A DNA stretch of 64,000 nt, from positions 248,001-312,000 of the forward strand of contig NW_026042427.1 of NCBI RefSeq assembly GCF_023856365.1. The letters are read 5' to 3'. Below the pieces are notes generated by a model. That model did not search any database. It was not told the DNA's origin and saw nothing but the letters and a program-made list of their open reading frames with translations. This document shows, one piece after another, positions 1 to 11,410 of the stretch. The first letter of the stretch is position 1. The number at the start of each line of letters is the position of its first letter. Both the position numbers and the translations under genes were made by a program. This stretch comes from Brienomyrus brachyistius (taxonomy: Eukaryota > Chordata > Actinopteri > Osteoglossiformes > Mormyridae).

Positions 1-20
1 GACTAGGTGAGTGTTCATAG

Positions 21-173
21 CAGTGTCCCCCAGTCTGGTCCTTGGGCACCCACAGCCAGTCCACGTTTTTGCTCCCGCCGAGCTCTCTGTCAGGCAGTCC
101 ACATTTTTGCTCCCTCGAGTTAGCAAAATGTGAACTCTCTGTGAGTCCCCAAGGGCTGGATTGGGAAACATTG
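21..173 (+). mobile_element. hAT-type MITE, copy 1
   Basis: This is a short non-autonomous DNA element with imperfect terminal inverted repeats: CAGTGTCCCCCAGTCTGG at the left and the complement of TTGGGAAACATTG at the right. Its interior (GTCCACGTTTTTGCTCC) recurs in copies at 360-472 and 61417-61572. No clean target duplication is visible at this copy. Confidence 0.6.
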
Positions 174-359
174 CTTTTGTGCTGATGGAATCGGGACTCA
201 CAGGCAGGATATCCCAGATGCCATGATTGTTTTTAGACCTGGCTTCAGGGATTCACTCACAACCACCCTGGGGCACATTCAGCCACCCAGTACCCGCACC
301 TCACCCGCCACCACCGAGGCTGCAGAGAAATGGACCAACCCGCACTGCATCCTCTGAGC

Positions 360-472
360 CAGTGTTTCCCAATTCGGGGCTTGCAAAAATGTGGACTGTC
401 TGGCAGGGAGCTGGGATGGATACAAAACCTGGACCGGCTGTGGGTGCCCAAGGACTGGGTTGGGAAAAAGTG
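360..472 (-). mobile_element. hAT-type MITE, copy 2, with 8-bp target duplication
   Basis: This is a 113-bp element of the same family as 21-173, in the opposite orientation. The ends are CAGTGTTTCCCAA and the complement of TTGGGAAAAAGTG. It is flanked by a perfect 8-bp duplication, CTCTGAGC, at 352-359 and 473-480. An 8-bp target duplication is the mark of hAT transposition. No coding capacity. Confidence 0.85.
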
Positions 473-3400
473 CTCTGAGCAAATCAGGAAAAAGCATTTT
501 GGAAATGTCACTGTTAGTAACACGGAAATACAAATAAAATGACATGTTTTTACCACACAGAGTAAACTGAAGATCAAACCTGTTGCCAGCGGGGGGCCAG
601 CATGAACAGCCCTGATAAAGTGGGTGTCACCCTCTAATTCAGACGCTCCGCACTGTGAGCTCTGCAGCAGGCGTGCCACACGCACTGCACGGCCCGCTTC
701 GCATCGCACCGCGCCACGCCGTGCCGGGGACCATTATCATCATCTGCCTCGGCCTCGGGGGGAGACTCGGGGCTGAGGCCAGCCTGTCCCCAAAAACAGC
801 CAAGGACGTTGAGACAAGGGAGGACGGGGGCGAGCAGCCTGGAAAATGGAGGATGACTTTGTGCCGCGGGGCGAGAGGTCAGACACACCCGCACCACAGG
901 GGGCGCACCGCAAACTCCTTCATGCAGATTTCAGGCTTCCTGCCGACGGCACTGAAGCGTGACTCTTACAAAGGCTTATACTGTCTCTATAGTCCTATCT
1001 GGGGTGGGGGTGACAACAGAAAGACAGAGTACGAAGGCTTATACTGATTACTGCCCCCCCCCATCCAAGAAATCAATATGCATCATATCCATTATCACAC
1101 CCCTGCTCTGAAGCTATCGAGCTCCATTCCTGCCTCTATAATAAGGTGCGGGCACCTATACATCAGTGGGATGACAGCTATATCACGGGAGCCCCACAGT
1201 TCCAAAGCCAATTACAATATAGCCTGGGTAGTACTTTCTGAAAGTTCACCTGGGGGTGGAGTAGAAAATAAACTGTACAATATACTTCCTATAGCTATGG
1301 AAAGATGTGTAATTGCTCACAGCCTCTATTAATGTTAAATATTAGGAAATATCCAATGTGATTTACGATCGGATGTGCTTCAAGCCCAGCACCGCCTTTC
1401 TGATGACATGAATAATACCAGGATTAAGGTTTCCATGTTCCAAGGCACTGCTGCTGCCAAAATCTTTTAATTAAGACAACGTTTTGACAACTGACACGGT
1501 TTATTGCGAACCAGCCGTGATAGGGAATGCGTCGCCTTGGCGATCTTGGAATGAATGTCGCTGTTGATCCACAGCCTAAGACAGGGTACGGCGCTACACT
1601 GCACATCTTCTATCATTCACACGCTGCCTACGTAATCCCCCCTCGATGGCGTCCCAAAGCGAGCCAGACACTGCCAATAACAGCATCACAGAACGACAAG
1701 CAACCATTCACACTCGCATACTACACGCGCCATATTTACCTTTTAAATGGCGACAAATTCCATTAGCAAACAATAGCTAGGTGTCAGTCATACAAGTTTT
1801 AGAAATTTTGCACTAATCCGCTGAGTGGCTTCATCTGCTTTCCCCAGGAATAGCTACTTCGGCCCACAGCAGGGTTACCTCTCACGCCACAGTGTTGGCG
1901 GAGGCTCAGCATAAGGAAATGGGTTTCGGCTACCTGACGGCATAATCCACGATAGCTAATGTAAAGCGATGACCCCAAGCTGAGTCTGGCATGAGACCAA
2001 CGATATGTAAGCTGATAGAGAGGAAGGGGAACCCGACAGTGCTGGAGCCAGCAGGACCTCAGAACGCACAGTGAGGGAGGTCTTTTAGCAGGTGGAATGG
2101 GAGCGTTTCCCAGTCAGTGTGTGGGGAGCCACCCCCACGGAGCATGTATGTGGTGAGGGAGGGGTCACCCCGTACCTCTGGCCTGCCTGCACAGAGAGAG
2201 ATGGGCCCTCCCATCCAGTGATGGTCATCCACAACAGGGGCTTTAGTGGGATCTGGGACCCTGCGAAGCCGACTGATGGATCGATCCCAAATCCCTGGAA
2301 GACCCTGACCGAAAAGAACTGGCACGCACAGATTGCAAACCGCTCTCACTGCTGCCTCGATGGGCCCCAGGAGCGGCTAACTGAGAGATGCGATTAGATT
2401 GGATTGGATTGGTTTCTGTATTTCTGGAATATCACCTTGAAAATCACTGGCACTTATTTCTTAAGGAAAGTTGGGTGATAATCCTATATCTGCTGCACAC
2501 TGACCCTTCAAACCAATTTGGCAGAACACGGCGCTCAGTGACTCGATGCGATTGCGCAGGCCACAGCCCACACCACACTACTGATCGGCAAGAGACTCTC
2601 CAGAGTCACCTGAGGTTGACTGTGGGATGGGAAAAGGGGCAAAAGTAAAGAAAAATAAATGTATCCGTAATGACGACGCCACAGCAGAGCCAATTTCAAC
2701 AAAGCTGTTAAGCTGATTGAGGCCAACCAGAGCTGCTCCTCTGGCTTACACTCCTTCAAAATTGACATCTCAGTTCCAATATCCATGGTCTTTTGCCATT
2801 TCCAATTTCCCCGTCCACTGGTGAGAAGTGGCAGGAGAACTGGGAGACAACACTTCACTCCACTGTTCAACATGTATCCAGGACAGCTCTACTTACGTGC
2901 TTACTAAATCACATTTTTTTTTATTTAATGTTGCTCAATTAAAATTTTATTTCTTAAACACAGATGCCCCATCATAGACATATATGGTGTACCAAAAATA
3001 CAGATTTAACATTTCTTAGAATACTACGACCCCAATACTACTGGGGGCATATTTTTAAGTTGTCAGACAGACAGGTAGATGTATTAAACCAATAAACTAA
3101 ATATTCTTACCGTATATGCAACAGAATTCCATCTAATTAACCTTCTTTACAAAGTATGGAAACCGCAACATAGTAAGATTTGTTGAAAAAAAATGTAAGA
3201 ACTGTATGAGTAAAGAAAATACTTCCCTTTACTTTCGGCATGTTTTTTACTTCACCAAAACAGCAAACAGAACCACACCTTGCCGCCTCAGTCATCTTCT
3301 CAGTCACCGCATGCACATCCAGCACGACTGACTGGTCCACTTAGTGTTTCAGTGTCTAATGTAGCTTGGAACAGTCATTTGCTGAGATAATATGTGACCC

Positions 3401-5109
3401 CACAAGAGCTACATGAACCTGCTCCAGCTAATGCCTGCTGTGCTCTATCACTCTTCATTTTTAGCTGCTAAGTCGATGTTATTAGCCTTAGCATTTTCTA
3501 GTAAGTCGTTTCTGACTGGGGGGAGATCCAGAACACTCTAAGTCCCATAAGTAAGAAATATTATGCCATGCTAGTTGGTCATGATAGTTGACCCCTAAAG
3601 GGATATTGGCCATTGGTATTGCAGGATACATCATTAATTTATGTTTAATAATACCCTGCAATGAGTTTTACAGCTTAGCTATGCTCTGTATTTTTATGGT
3701 AAATGAGTGCAGAAGAACATTTAAAAGAGGTCTCATTAAATATACTATTTACCCTGTAAAACATTGTGTTTTTGATGGCCAAAGAGACGCATGTGGAATA
3801 CCGGAGGCACTCAGGCGTGCTTTAATGGCTGAGATGCAGATTCACAGGCATGAAAGAGAGGCCCTTGACAGGCACACTCATAACAAGCTAGCAGCTCGCC
3901 CATTTTCCACAGCTACAGCCCAGCCACTTGTTCCCGGACCTAATGCCTCAATTTAAAGTATTTTAAAACATTTTTTTCTCACCAAGGTTTCAAATAACAC
4001 ATTCAATTAGGCATTTAATCTGATTCTAGATAGTAAGTTACATTATCAGTACTGAAATGGAACGGCTGTACCCAGCTGAAAAGAGGAGCACGGTGTGTGA
4101 ATCTGATGTAAGCATGACCCATCAAACACCATTTTACTCAGGCAATGTAGCTATTAACTTCCCACCTCACAGAGAACTTAATTAAATCCACAATAAAACC
4201 TCATTTTAAACTCAAATCAGACTGAGAAAAGAGAGGATTATAGGGTCATGGGGTATGCATTCGAAATAAAGCTGAACTATGAGTAAATACCTATTTTCTC
4301 ACCGCCCACAGGTTATCCTATAAGTATATCACGAGCCTGTGTGTTTGAGTCTGTTTCACAGGGCTCATACTCTTTTTGCCACAGCAGCAAATATCCTGTT
4401 GGTGCAGGATGCTGTGTAGTATCTGGCCCCACGATCGATAAGGCTCCCACTGTAGGCCTCCCATTCATCTCCTTGCCATAAAATGTGATTAGCGCTGACT
4501 ACAGCACTGCGGGAAGATGCTGCGATAGAGCCCGGCCGCAGGAGGGCACGGCAGCGTCCCTCATTTGCTTCTTTCAGCAGCTTCTCTTTGTACAGCTCTG
4601 CCCCGGTGTGCGAATCCAACGCTCACAGACGTTACGGAGACGGATCACAGGGAGCACACCTGTCTGTTTGGTTTCCTGTCTCTTTCTGCAGGTTTTCTCT
4701 TCCTTCTAAGTGACAGTCCTGATAAAACTACAGTCTGTATTAATAGAGCTAAACAAATGTGCTGGCTGCCGCTGGGAGGCCAAGCTCCCCCTGTCTGAGT
4801 GCTCTGTGCGGCTCGATGCCATTGGACGAGAGACAGGGCAGACACACGCTCGTTTGTGCAGTGATATAGGGGCTTCTCTAGGAAACGGCTGCAGGTATCT
4901 GTACTCTCTGACAGCCAAAACTCCCTTAGAGCTGTATGTCTGCTGTTCACGGGTAAAAAAGATCATTTGCAATACATCTCCACATTAACTCTAATAAGAA
5001 TCTGTATATACATTTTAACAATCATTTCATGTAATATTTAATGCTACAAAGATACACAGAACATTCAAAAGAATAAATCAGCCAACAATAGTTTGCCATG
5101 AATCAAAAT

Positions 5110-6000
5110 TTACGCTTTCATCCATCTTCTGATCAATGATACTGGAAATTCCCGCGGGGGGACCTGGAACCTATCTCAGATAGCAGGGTACAGGCACAGC
5201 CTGGGCGGCATACTGCTCCTTGTGAGGGCAAACCCTGGGTGGGATACCTGTCCATTGTGGGGGCAAACCCTGGCCATGATACTAGTCATTGTGGAGGCAT
5301 GCCTTGGGTATGATACCAGGCCTTGTGGGGACGCGCCTTGGGTAGGATACCAGTCCATTGCGGGGGCACGCCCTGAGCAGGATACCAGTCCTTTACGGGG
5401 ATACGCCCTGGGTGAAATACTGATCCATTGAGGGGGCATGCCCTGAGCAGAACACCTGTCCATTGTGGGGCCGTGCCCTGAGCAAATACCTGTCCTTTGC
5501 TGGGGCACGCCCTGGGCGGGATACCGGTCCTTTGTAGGGACAAGCTCTGGGGGAAATGCCGATCCATTGCAGGGGCACGCCCTTAGCAGAACACCTGTGC
5601 ATTGTGGGGCCGTGCCCAGGGCTGGATACCGGTCGTGTGCAGGGGAATGCCCTGGGCAGGATGCCGGTCCTTCACCCTGCGTACAAAACCTTTAAGTCTT
5701 TAAGAATTGCAGGGGCACAGACATGCACCCAGTTGGATACTCAATCACACACTTGGGGCAATTAAAAGATGCTCCCTTGCTGGGGCATGCCCTAATTGGG
5801 ATATCTGGTCATTGCAGGGGCATGCCCTGGGAGGGATACTGGTCCTTTGTAGGGGCTCGCCTTTGGTGGGATACCTGCCCATTGCGGGGGCACGCCCCGG
5901 GTATGAAACCAGTCTTTTAGAATTGCAAGGGCACAGACACGCACACACTTGCATACCCAGTCACACATTACGGGCAATTAAAAGATGCCAATCAGCCTAA
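5110..6000 (-). repeat. SINE-derived 35-bp GC-rich minisatellite
   Basis: About 14 tandem 35-bp units fill 5200-5690, and about four more lie at 5780-5925. The unit has a core like CCTGGGCGGGATACC followed by GTCCATTGCAGGGGCACG; two successive GCAAACCC starts at 5228 and 5263 fix the 35-bp step. The flanks are those of the local tRNA-SINE: 5120-5190 resembles its tail side (CATCCATCTTCT, GGAACCTATCTCAGATAGCA) and 5925-6000 its interior (GGGCAATTAAAAGATGCC). The unit matches the SINE segment CCCAGGATG...CCCATCGCAGGGCAC seen intact at 52980-53020, so the array appears to be a SINE whose middle was amplified. A second copy of the flanking strip sits at 5700-5775. Open frames on both strands are by-products of the repeat. 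Confidence 0.8.
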
Positions 6001-6578
6001 CTACTGTGCAGGAAAGCCATACAACACAGGAGTATAATCCAGATAAAGACAAGTATAATACCAGCATTGCTTTTTCAGCAATCATTATAATTACACAATC
6101 ACAATTAACATAATTGCACAATGCTACGATACTGTATACTATGCACCACTATTAAACTTCACACAAAGATGCAGCATATACATTAAAAAGTTTAATCTAA
6201 ACTGTTAACTTCCCTGTCATTCGTTTTAGTGGGATCTTGTTTGCTTTTAAATCATTAGTAAAAATGAAGTTTCATTGTTATTTCTATATATTGAAATACT
6301 CTCTCCTTCTTCTTAAAATAGGTATTTAGCAAACATAAGCTTCCTAATTACATATTTTCAAAGGAGTAAACACTGAATTTCCTCCTCAGACTAACCAGTA
6401 AAATGGTTGTGCATCTTGGTTGTGTTACTTAACATTGAACCTGAACTGAGTACCATCTCAGATATCAAGGTACAGCTCATTACCCTATCCCTGAGAGAGC
6501 TGCACCCTCTTGGCACCAAAGCATCTATCTACAGGTAACTAATTAAAGGGAAGACCAAAAAAGTGCATTGAATAAGAA

Positions 6579-6700
6579 TACAGGCAGTCCTCGGGTTAAG
6601 AATCAGAATATGAATGTACTGTATTATTATTTTTCCGACTTACCTACAAATTCGACTTAAAAAGAGACATAGGGAATGAATCTCAGTCGTAACATGGTGG
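6579..6700 (+). mobile_element. DNA-transposon relic (mariner/Tigger-like end)
   Basis: The strip begins ACAGGCAGTCCTCGGGTTAAG and continues with TTCGACTTAAAA and AATCTCAGTCGTAAC. This resembles the ends of widely dispersed vertebrate DNA transposons whose tips start CAGGCAGTCC. It is recognised by memory of the family, with no target duplication confirmed. Only one end is clear. Confidence 0.35.
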
Positions 6701-6985
6701 CTGCCTGTCCTCACACCACATGCTTTGGAACAGGAGTTTTTTAAAAAAGTAATAGTAAGATTTTTAATCTCATCATGCTTACAGTCATGTTTAAAAATTC
6801 TACCCAGACTCAGTGCCCCATGGTTTTAACCATACATAAAATGACAGGCTCCAATGTGCCTTGACAGGGGGTAATTGTAATTGGGACAGGACATTTAGAG
6901 AGGAGGATTATCCTTCTTGCTGAATTTGAGAGGGAACAATGGCAAAAGTGATGTTGGTTTGGAATTCGGAGGGAATGGCCTCATG

Positions 6986-7239
6986 CAGGGTTGCCAAATC
7001 TCCCACATAAGGTGTGAGACTGTCATGCTCACGCAAGAAATCTTACAGCAAATCTATATAATTTCATTATAAACCTAAAATTAGCTGCATTAAAAGTGTT
7101 GGGGTAGTTTGCAAACCCTACAGACAATTTACAAGGTAATAACGCTTTAACATACATGTAAATGCGCATACATGTGCGCGCAGACTTGTCTCAAATTGTA
7201 AATCTCACACCAGTCGGCTGACCAGAGTTGGCAACCCTG
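6986..7239. mobile_element. MITE with 16-bp terminal inverted repeats
   Basis: The 254-bp element starts CAGGGTTGCCAAATCT and ends AGAGTTGGCAACCCTG. The two ends pair over 14 of 16 positions. It has no coding capacity. It abuts the Tc1-like relic that begins around 7240. A target duplication is not clear, so the superfamily (probably hAT) is inferred from the CAGGG tips. Confidence 0.75.
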
Positions 7240-7800
7240 ATCATCCTCTAGGCCGATCCAGGGACAGAAGCCTATACTTGTCATCAGTGATGCCCAAGCA
7301 TCTGTTACATGTGTCAGCCTTCGCCCAAGTGGACAGGTACATGGATGGCAGGAGCCAAGAGGAGTCAAGCATTGGATTCCAATAGTGAGGGTATCTGGAG
7401 GCCCAGATACAGTGTGGGCTGTGATTTCCTGGCACGGTTCCGGTCCATGCCACCCCCTGGAGGGCAGAGTAAATGCCAATGAATACAAAAGCATCTAAAG
7501 TGTATCATGTTCAGCCTCCGGTGAAGGGTTTCTATTCTAATGGGAGTGGATTCTTCCTGGATAACGACGTCCCCATCGCCAGGGCACAAGTGCTCACTGA
7601 ATGGTTTGATGAGCATGAAAATGACTTAAGCCATATGCCATGACCGTCCCAGTCACTGGACTGGAAACCAGTCAAACACTCACGGGAGACTCTGGAGCAG
7701 GCCCTGAAACAGTTGTTTCTACCATCAGCAAAACATCAAGTGATGGAATTATTGAAGAATGATATCCCAGAGACCTAATGACGCGGTTATATCCATTGTC
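7240..7800 (+). pseudogene. Tc1-like transposase relic, family A
   Basis: This is a decayed C-terminal two-thirds of a Tc1/mariner transposase on the plus strand. Readable pieces after frame changes include VKGFYSNGSGFFLDNDVPI (7517-7573), VLTEWFDEHENDLSHMP, a stop, and a PSQSLDWKPVKH strip where the usual SPDLNPIEH stood. The catalytic Glu of that motif reads Lys. Stops and frameshifts rule out activity. It lies in intron 3 on the opposite strand to AGBL4. Confidence 0.75.
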
Positions 7801-7927
7801 TTGGTGACTCCTTTATTTTAGGTCAAATGTAATTCACAACACTTATTCTAATCTTGGAATCCTGACAGAAATTTTGGAATGACCTTTTTTAAAATTACCG
7901 GAAAGCTATATAAAATTATATATGTTT

Positions 7928-8036
7928 ACAGTATTGAGAAAAAGTCTTAGGCAGTTAAAAGAAATGGTTAAAGGAATTTATACAGTATTGAGGAAAAAGT
8001 CTTAGGCAGTTAAAAGAAATGGTTAAAGGAATTTAT
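7928..8036 (+). repeat. 54-bp direct duplication of a Tc1-like end
   Basis: Two adjacent copies, starting at 7928 and 7982, share ACAGTATTGAG(G)AAAAAGTCTTAGGCAG and the following AAAGAAATGGTTAAAGGAATTTAT, differing mainly by one inserted base. The AAAAAGTCTTAGGCA block is typical of Tc1-like terminal repeats in fish. It may be an end of the element whose transposase lies at 7240-7800. Confidence 0.7.
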
Positions 8037-8921
8037 CTGGGTAGTAAATGCACTTTTGCTCAGAACTAAATAACACAGTTTAGCGGTAGTACATATGCAA
8101 ATTAATCGTAACAATAAAAACTAGTAAGAATTGTGTCTGTTCTGATATCTAGTTGGATGGCTAGATGAACAACGCTCCAGTTCCCGAGCCTCTCCTCAGG
8201 GGCACCCCAGCCATTCCATGTATTTGTTACATTTCGCCTCCAGCTTACTCAATTACTTAATTTAATTAATACTGAGCTGAGTTTAACAGAGGTTTTTGAG
8301 ATGGATAAGCTGACACACTTTGACGGTCATAACAGCATAGCTTTACACCAACGCGAAAATCATTTAAGCATCATTTTCTTTGGCTGCCTAAGACGTTTGC
8401 ACAGTTCTGTCTGTGCACTTATTCATTTTCGGACCCAGCAAAAAAGTTTCACCGTATACAGCTTTAAAGAGCTTGATTTCCCTTTACTACGACTTAAATG
8501 TATTACAAACATGTTAAAATCATTTATGTGAGGTTGATCGAATTAAGAGAGACCAAATTAAAAATGTAGCACTGTGTTAAATATAGTTGAAGTAAATGGG
8601 GAAGTAATTTGGCTGCTTCTTTTGGTACAATTAAGGGACTTTCTGCTAAATGTGATTTATGTCTGATTATATGCATGTGAGACACCTGAGCTACATTTCT
8701 GCAAATCACTATTTGTTAATGTGCACAATCTGAAAAATATATTTATATATATTTTTCCCATATAGTCATTCACTAGAATAGAAAACAAGGATCATTCATT
8801 TTAAAATCATTTGAATTTATGCTTGTTTTACCACAAGCAGAGTGATTGTAAAATAGCGTGAGGCTATTTCATCATAAGGTAGCTTGGTGGGGCACGCTGC
8901 CACCTCTCGCTTCCGGGGCTG

Positions 8922-9070
8922 TGTGTTTTTCACTCCTGGTCCTCCTCTGTGTGTGTGGGGTGTGCCTGTTCCCCAGAGTGTTCCCTGTACTCTGTGCTGC
9001 CCGGCATGGGCTCCAGCCCACCCCCACACCCCACCCTGCCCATGATGCCGTAATGGTTAAGCGGTTAGGA
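8922..9070 (+). mobile_element. Old tRNA-SINE tail fragment
   Basis: This diverged fragment reads GTGCTGCCCGGCATGGGCTCCAGCCC then AAGCGGTTAGGAGATGGAT in the order of the 3' half of the local SINE (compare GCTTCCGGGATAGGCTCC in the copy at 53376-53702). The head is absent. Confidence 0.5.
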
Positions 9071-9369
9071 GATGGATAACAGGGATATTTTGTGACTTAG
9101 AAAGGAGATACTTTATTTTTAAGCCTTATGACAAAAAGGAAACATACTTAGAAATTCAAAGTGAACCAGCATCCCTATACTCTCACTGCTTATATTTCTG
9201 TCAGTTAAAAGGCAGCTTAACCGTAAATGCCAAGACACTCGTGTGATGTTCTGCCTCCGGGGATAAGCAGTAGACGCCCTGTGACGTAATGAGTCTCCAT
9301 CTGCATGTGTGAATGTTCAGGTCCATTCAGTTCATTTAAGGGGATTCTATGGTTATTTGTCTTTATGAT

Positions 9370-10015
9370 ATCAAGCAAAGAAGCACAAGGCTCACAATTC
9401 AAGCTCACCACAACCAAGGCGGCAGACAGACATTTCATGGATCAGTCTCTATTGACCACAAGAGTACAGCCCCAGAAATCAGAGCTGAACTGAAACCTCT
9501 GTGACACAGTCTCAACAAAAAATGATGTTGCGAGCTTCACACAATCGTATCCACGGCCAACGTGCAGAGACACATGACCTGGAGCACAAACCCGGAAACC
9601 TGAGCAATGGAAAAATTTATGTGGCTGTTGCATCATCTTTCACCGTTTTACTTTCATCCGGACTGCTGTACGTGTAGAAAAACCAAAAGGATGGCTTCAG
9701 TCCACAATGTCTGATGGTCAAGGCAGCCATCTTGTGGGAGCCATTAGGCCCCGTGACAGCTCTGCATGGTCCTACAATGCCCAAGGAATGAGAGGTGATT
9801 TTACAGGAGCAGGTGTACCCTGAGATACAAACAGAGTTTGCTTGTGATATTATAATATTCCAAGATGATAATTCCCCCATAAATACTGCCGCACAAATTA
9901 AAGAATGGTTTCGTGATCACCCAGATGAAGTTAAACATCATGCACTGCCTCCCCAATCACCAGATCTAATCATCACTGAACCTTCATGGGTGGTTCTGGA
10001 GGGCAAAATGTAAAA
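9370..10015 (+). pseudogene. Tc1-like transposase relic, family B (DD36E-type spacing)
   Basis: This is a decayed transposase on the plus strand. Early frames show PEIRAELKPL (near 9475) and KPKGWLQS; later ones show GPVTALHGP. An intact C-terminal run in 9795-10013 includes ILQEQVYPEIQT, IIFQDDNSPINTAAQIKEW and LPPQSPDL...TEPSWVVLEGKM. I count 36 residues between the Asp of QDDN and the Glu of TEP, as in the DD36E group of Tc1-like elements. Stops and frameshifts upstream make it non-functional. The terminal repeats were not located. Confidence 0.85.
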
Positions 10016-10592
10016 TAGATTTTTTTCCCCTACCCTTCATAGAACTGGTAGGGATTCCATCTTAATGAATAGCCCAATGCATGAACAGTACGCACACTTC
10101 AGGATTTGCATTCCAAGAAGGACTGAAGTGAAGCTGTTCTGAAGGCAAAGAGTCACCCTCCTGTTAGGTCCTGGATGTTATTATATTGTTAGGTGTTTTC
10201 ATTAGTCTGTCAACCCCTCGATCCCCCGGCTCGGGCGTTACTGTTATTATCAAAGAGAAAAAAAGTGTAAGTGTATGAGCTGAACTGGACGAAAGGTCAT
10301 GGGCAGTGGATAGATGGCAGTTATACTGGTAATACACTGTTGGTTGTAAAAGTTTGAGACGACGTGAGTTCGCCTGTATTATTTTATTAAGGCACCACAG
10401 GTGTATTTCCACTGTGACATTGGCCAGCAGTGTTCAATTTAATTTGTGTTTCATGTTGTGTTGTAACTGTATATAGGTCCACTTGGTATGTACTCCCATG
10501 ATGCACTATTCTGGAGCAAAAATGAGACTGTTAGAAAAACACAGGGCATAAAAGACATGGTGGCTGTTTATATTCTGTTATTCTTTGCAGTA

Positions 10593-10883
10593 CAGGTAGC
10601 TCCCACTATCCAAAAGTAGGGCGTTCCTATGAAACCTTTCATAAGCCGAAATGGCATAAAAGCGAAGAAGCCATTACCGTTAATTCATAGGGGAAAAAAT
10701 TCGAGCAGTCCCAGATCGGAAAAAGATAACCTACCAAATTATACCAAATAAATATATAAAACATAGAATAACACAAACATAAAAGAAGGAATGGTGCGAT
10801 AAATACACATCCAATAGAAAAACTGGAACAGGTGTGAAAAGAAAAATTATGTATCAGTATAGTTTCACTTACCAGAATCGATA
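10593..10883 (+). mobile_element. DNA-transposon relic resembling an element known from mammals
   Basis: The strip runs from CAGGTAGCTCCCACTATCCAA through CCTTTCATAAGCCGAAATGG and AACCTACCAAATTATACC to TTCACTTACCAGAATCG. I remember a very similar non-autonomous DNA element in mammalian genomes; the name is not certain. The right end appears cut where the next element begins at about 10884. Confidence 0.5.
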
Positions 10884-11410
10884 CGGTCATGTGTCGCTTA
10901 ATGACAAGAATACCTTCTCAGAAATGCGTCATTGGGTGATTTGGCCTTTTTGAGAACATCATAGAGTGTAGTGACACAAACCTAGATGGTATAGCCTACT
11001 ATACACCTAGGATATATGGCAATAGCCTAAATAATGCTAAAAATACAGTAAATGCATAAAGCAGTAATATAGTTCTTTATTATCATTGTACTGTATGTAC
11101 ATTGTACAGTACATTGTAAACAACCCTCGCTGCTACCATGGTCCTGGAGGAACGTTATCTCATTTCACTATATACTGTGTGTATGGTTGAAATGACAATA
11201 AAACCAACTTGACTTGACTTGACTTGAATTGCATGTGCTATACTGTTATATGACTGGCAGTGCGGCAAACATCACCACAAACACATAGGTTGTACTATTA
11301 GGTTAGATGGGCTTTGCCAATACTAGGCAATAGGAAACTTTCCGCTCCATTATAAAATGAATGGAGTTTCGTCATATGTGGGGTCTGACCGAACGTCGTT
11401 TGGTTCTCAT
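10884..11410 (+). mobile_element. hAT-type DNA element with an L2 tail nested in it
   Basis: The left part (10884-11119) opens GGTCATGTGTCGCTTAATGA and continues GAGAAATGCGTCATTGGG, ACACAAACCTAGATGG and TATAGCCTACTATACACC. The right part (11228-11410) has GTGCTATACTG, ATGACTGGCAGTGCGG, CATCACCACAAACAC and GACCGAACGTCGTTTGG. Together these follow the order of a primate non-autonomous DNA element I remember (MER30-like; name from memory). The two halves are separated by an L2 tail, so this element is older than that L2 insertion. Confidence 0.55.
11120..11227 (+). mobile_element. L2-type LINE 3' tail
   Basis: CTACCATGGTCCTGGAGGAA then GGTTGAAATGACAATAAAAC and a tail of four ACTTG units is the 3' end of fish L2-type LINEs, which end in such short repeats. 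Only about 100 bp is present, a typical 5'-truncated insertion. It sits inside the DNA element at 10884-11410. Confidence 0.75.

Noticed and set aside
2059..2397. Overlapping ORFs of about 100 codons on both strands
   Set aside because: Neither has a recognisable domain or splice sites; the stretch is merely GC-richer than its surroundings.
3588..3956. 122-codon plus-strand ORF
   Set aside because: No recognisable domain, AT-rich first half, and no promoter or splice support.
5176..5695. Several overlapping ORFs of 70-110 codons on both strands
   Set aside because: They are all products of the 35-bp GC-rich minisatellite, which is open in many frames because it is poor in A and T.
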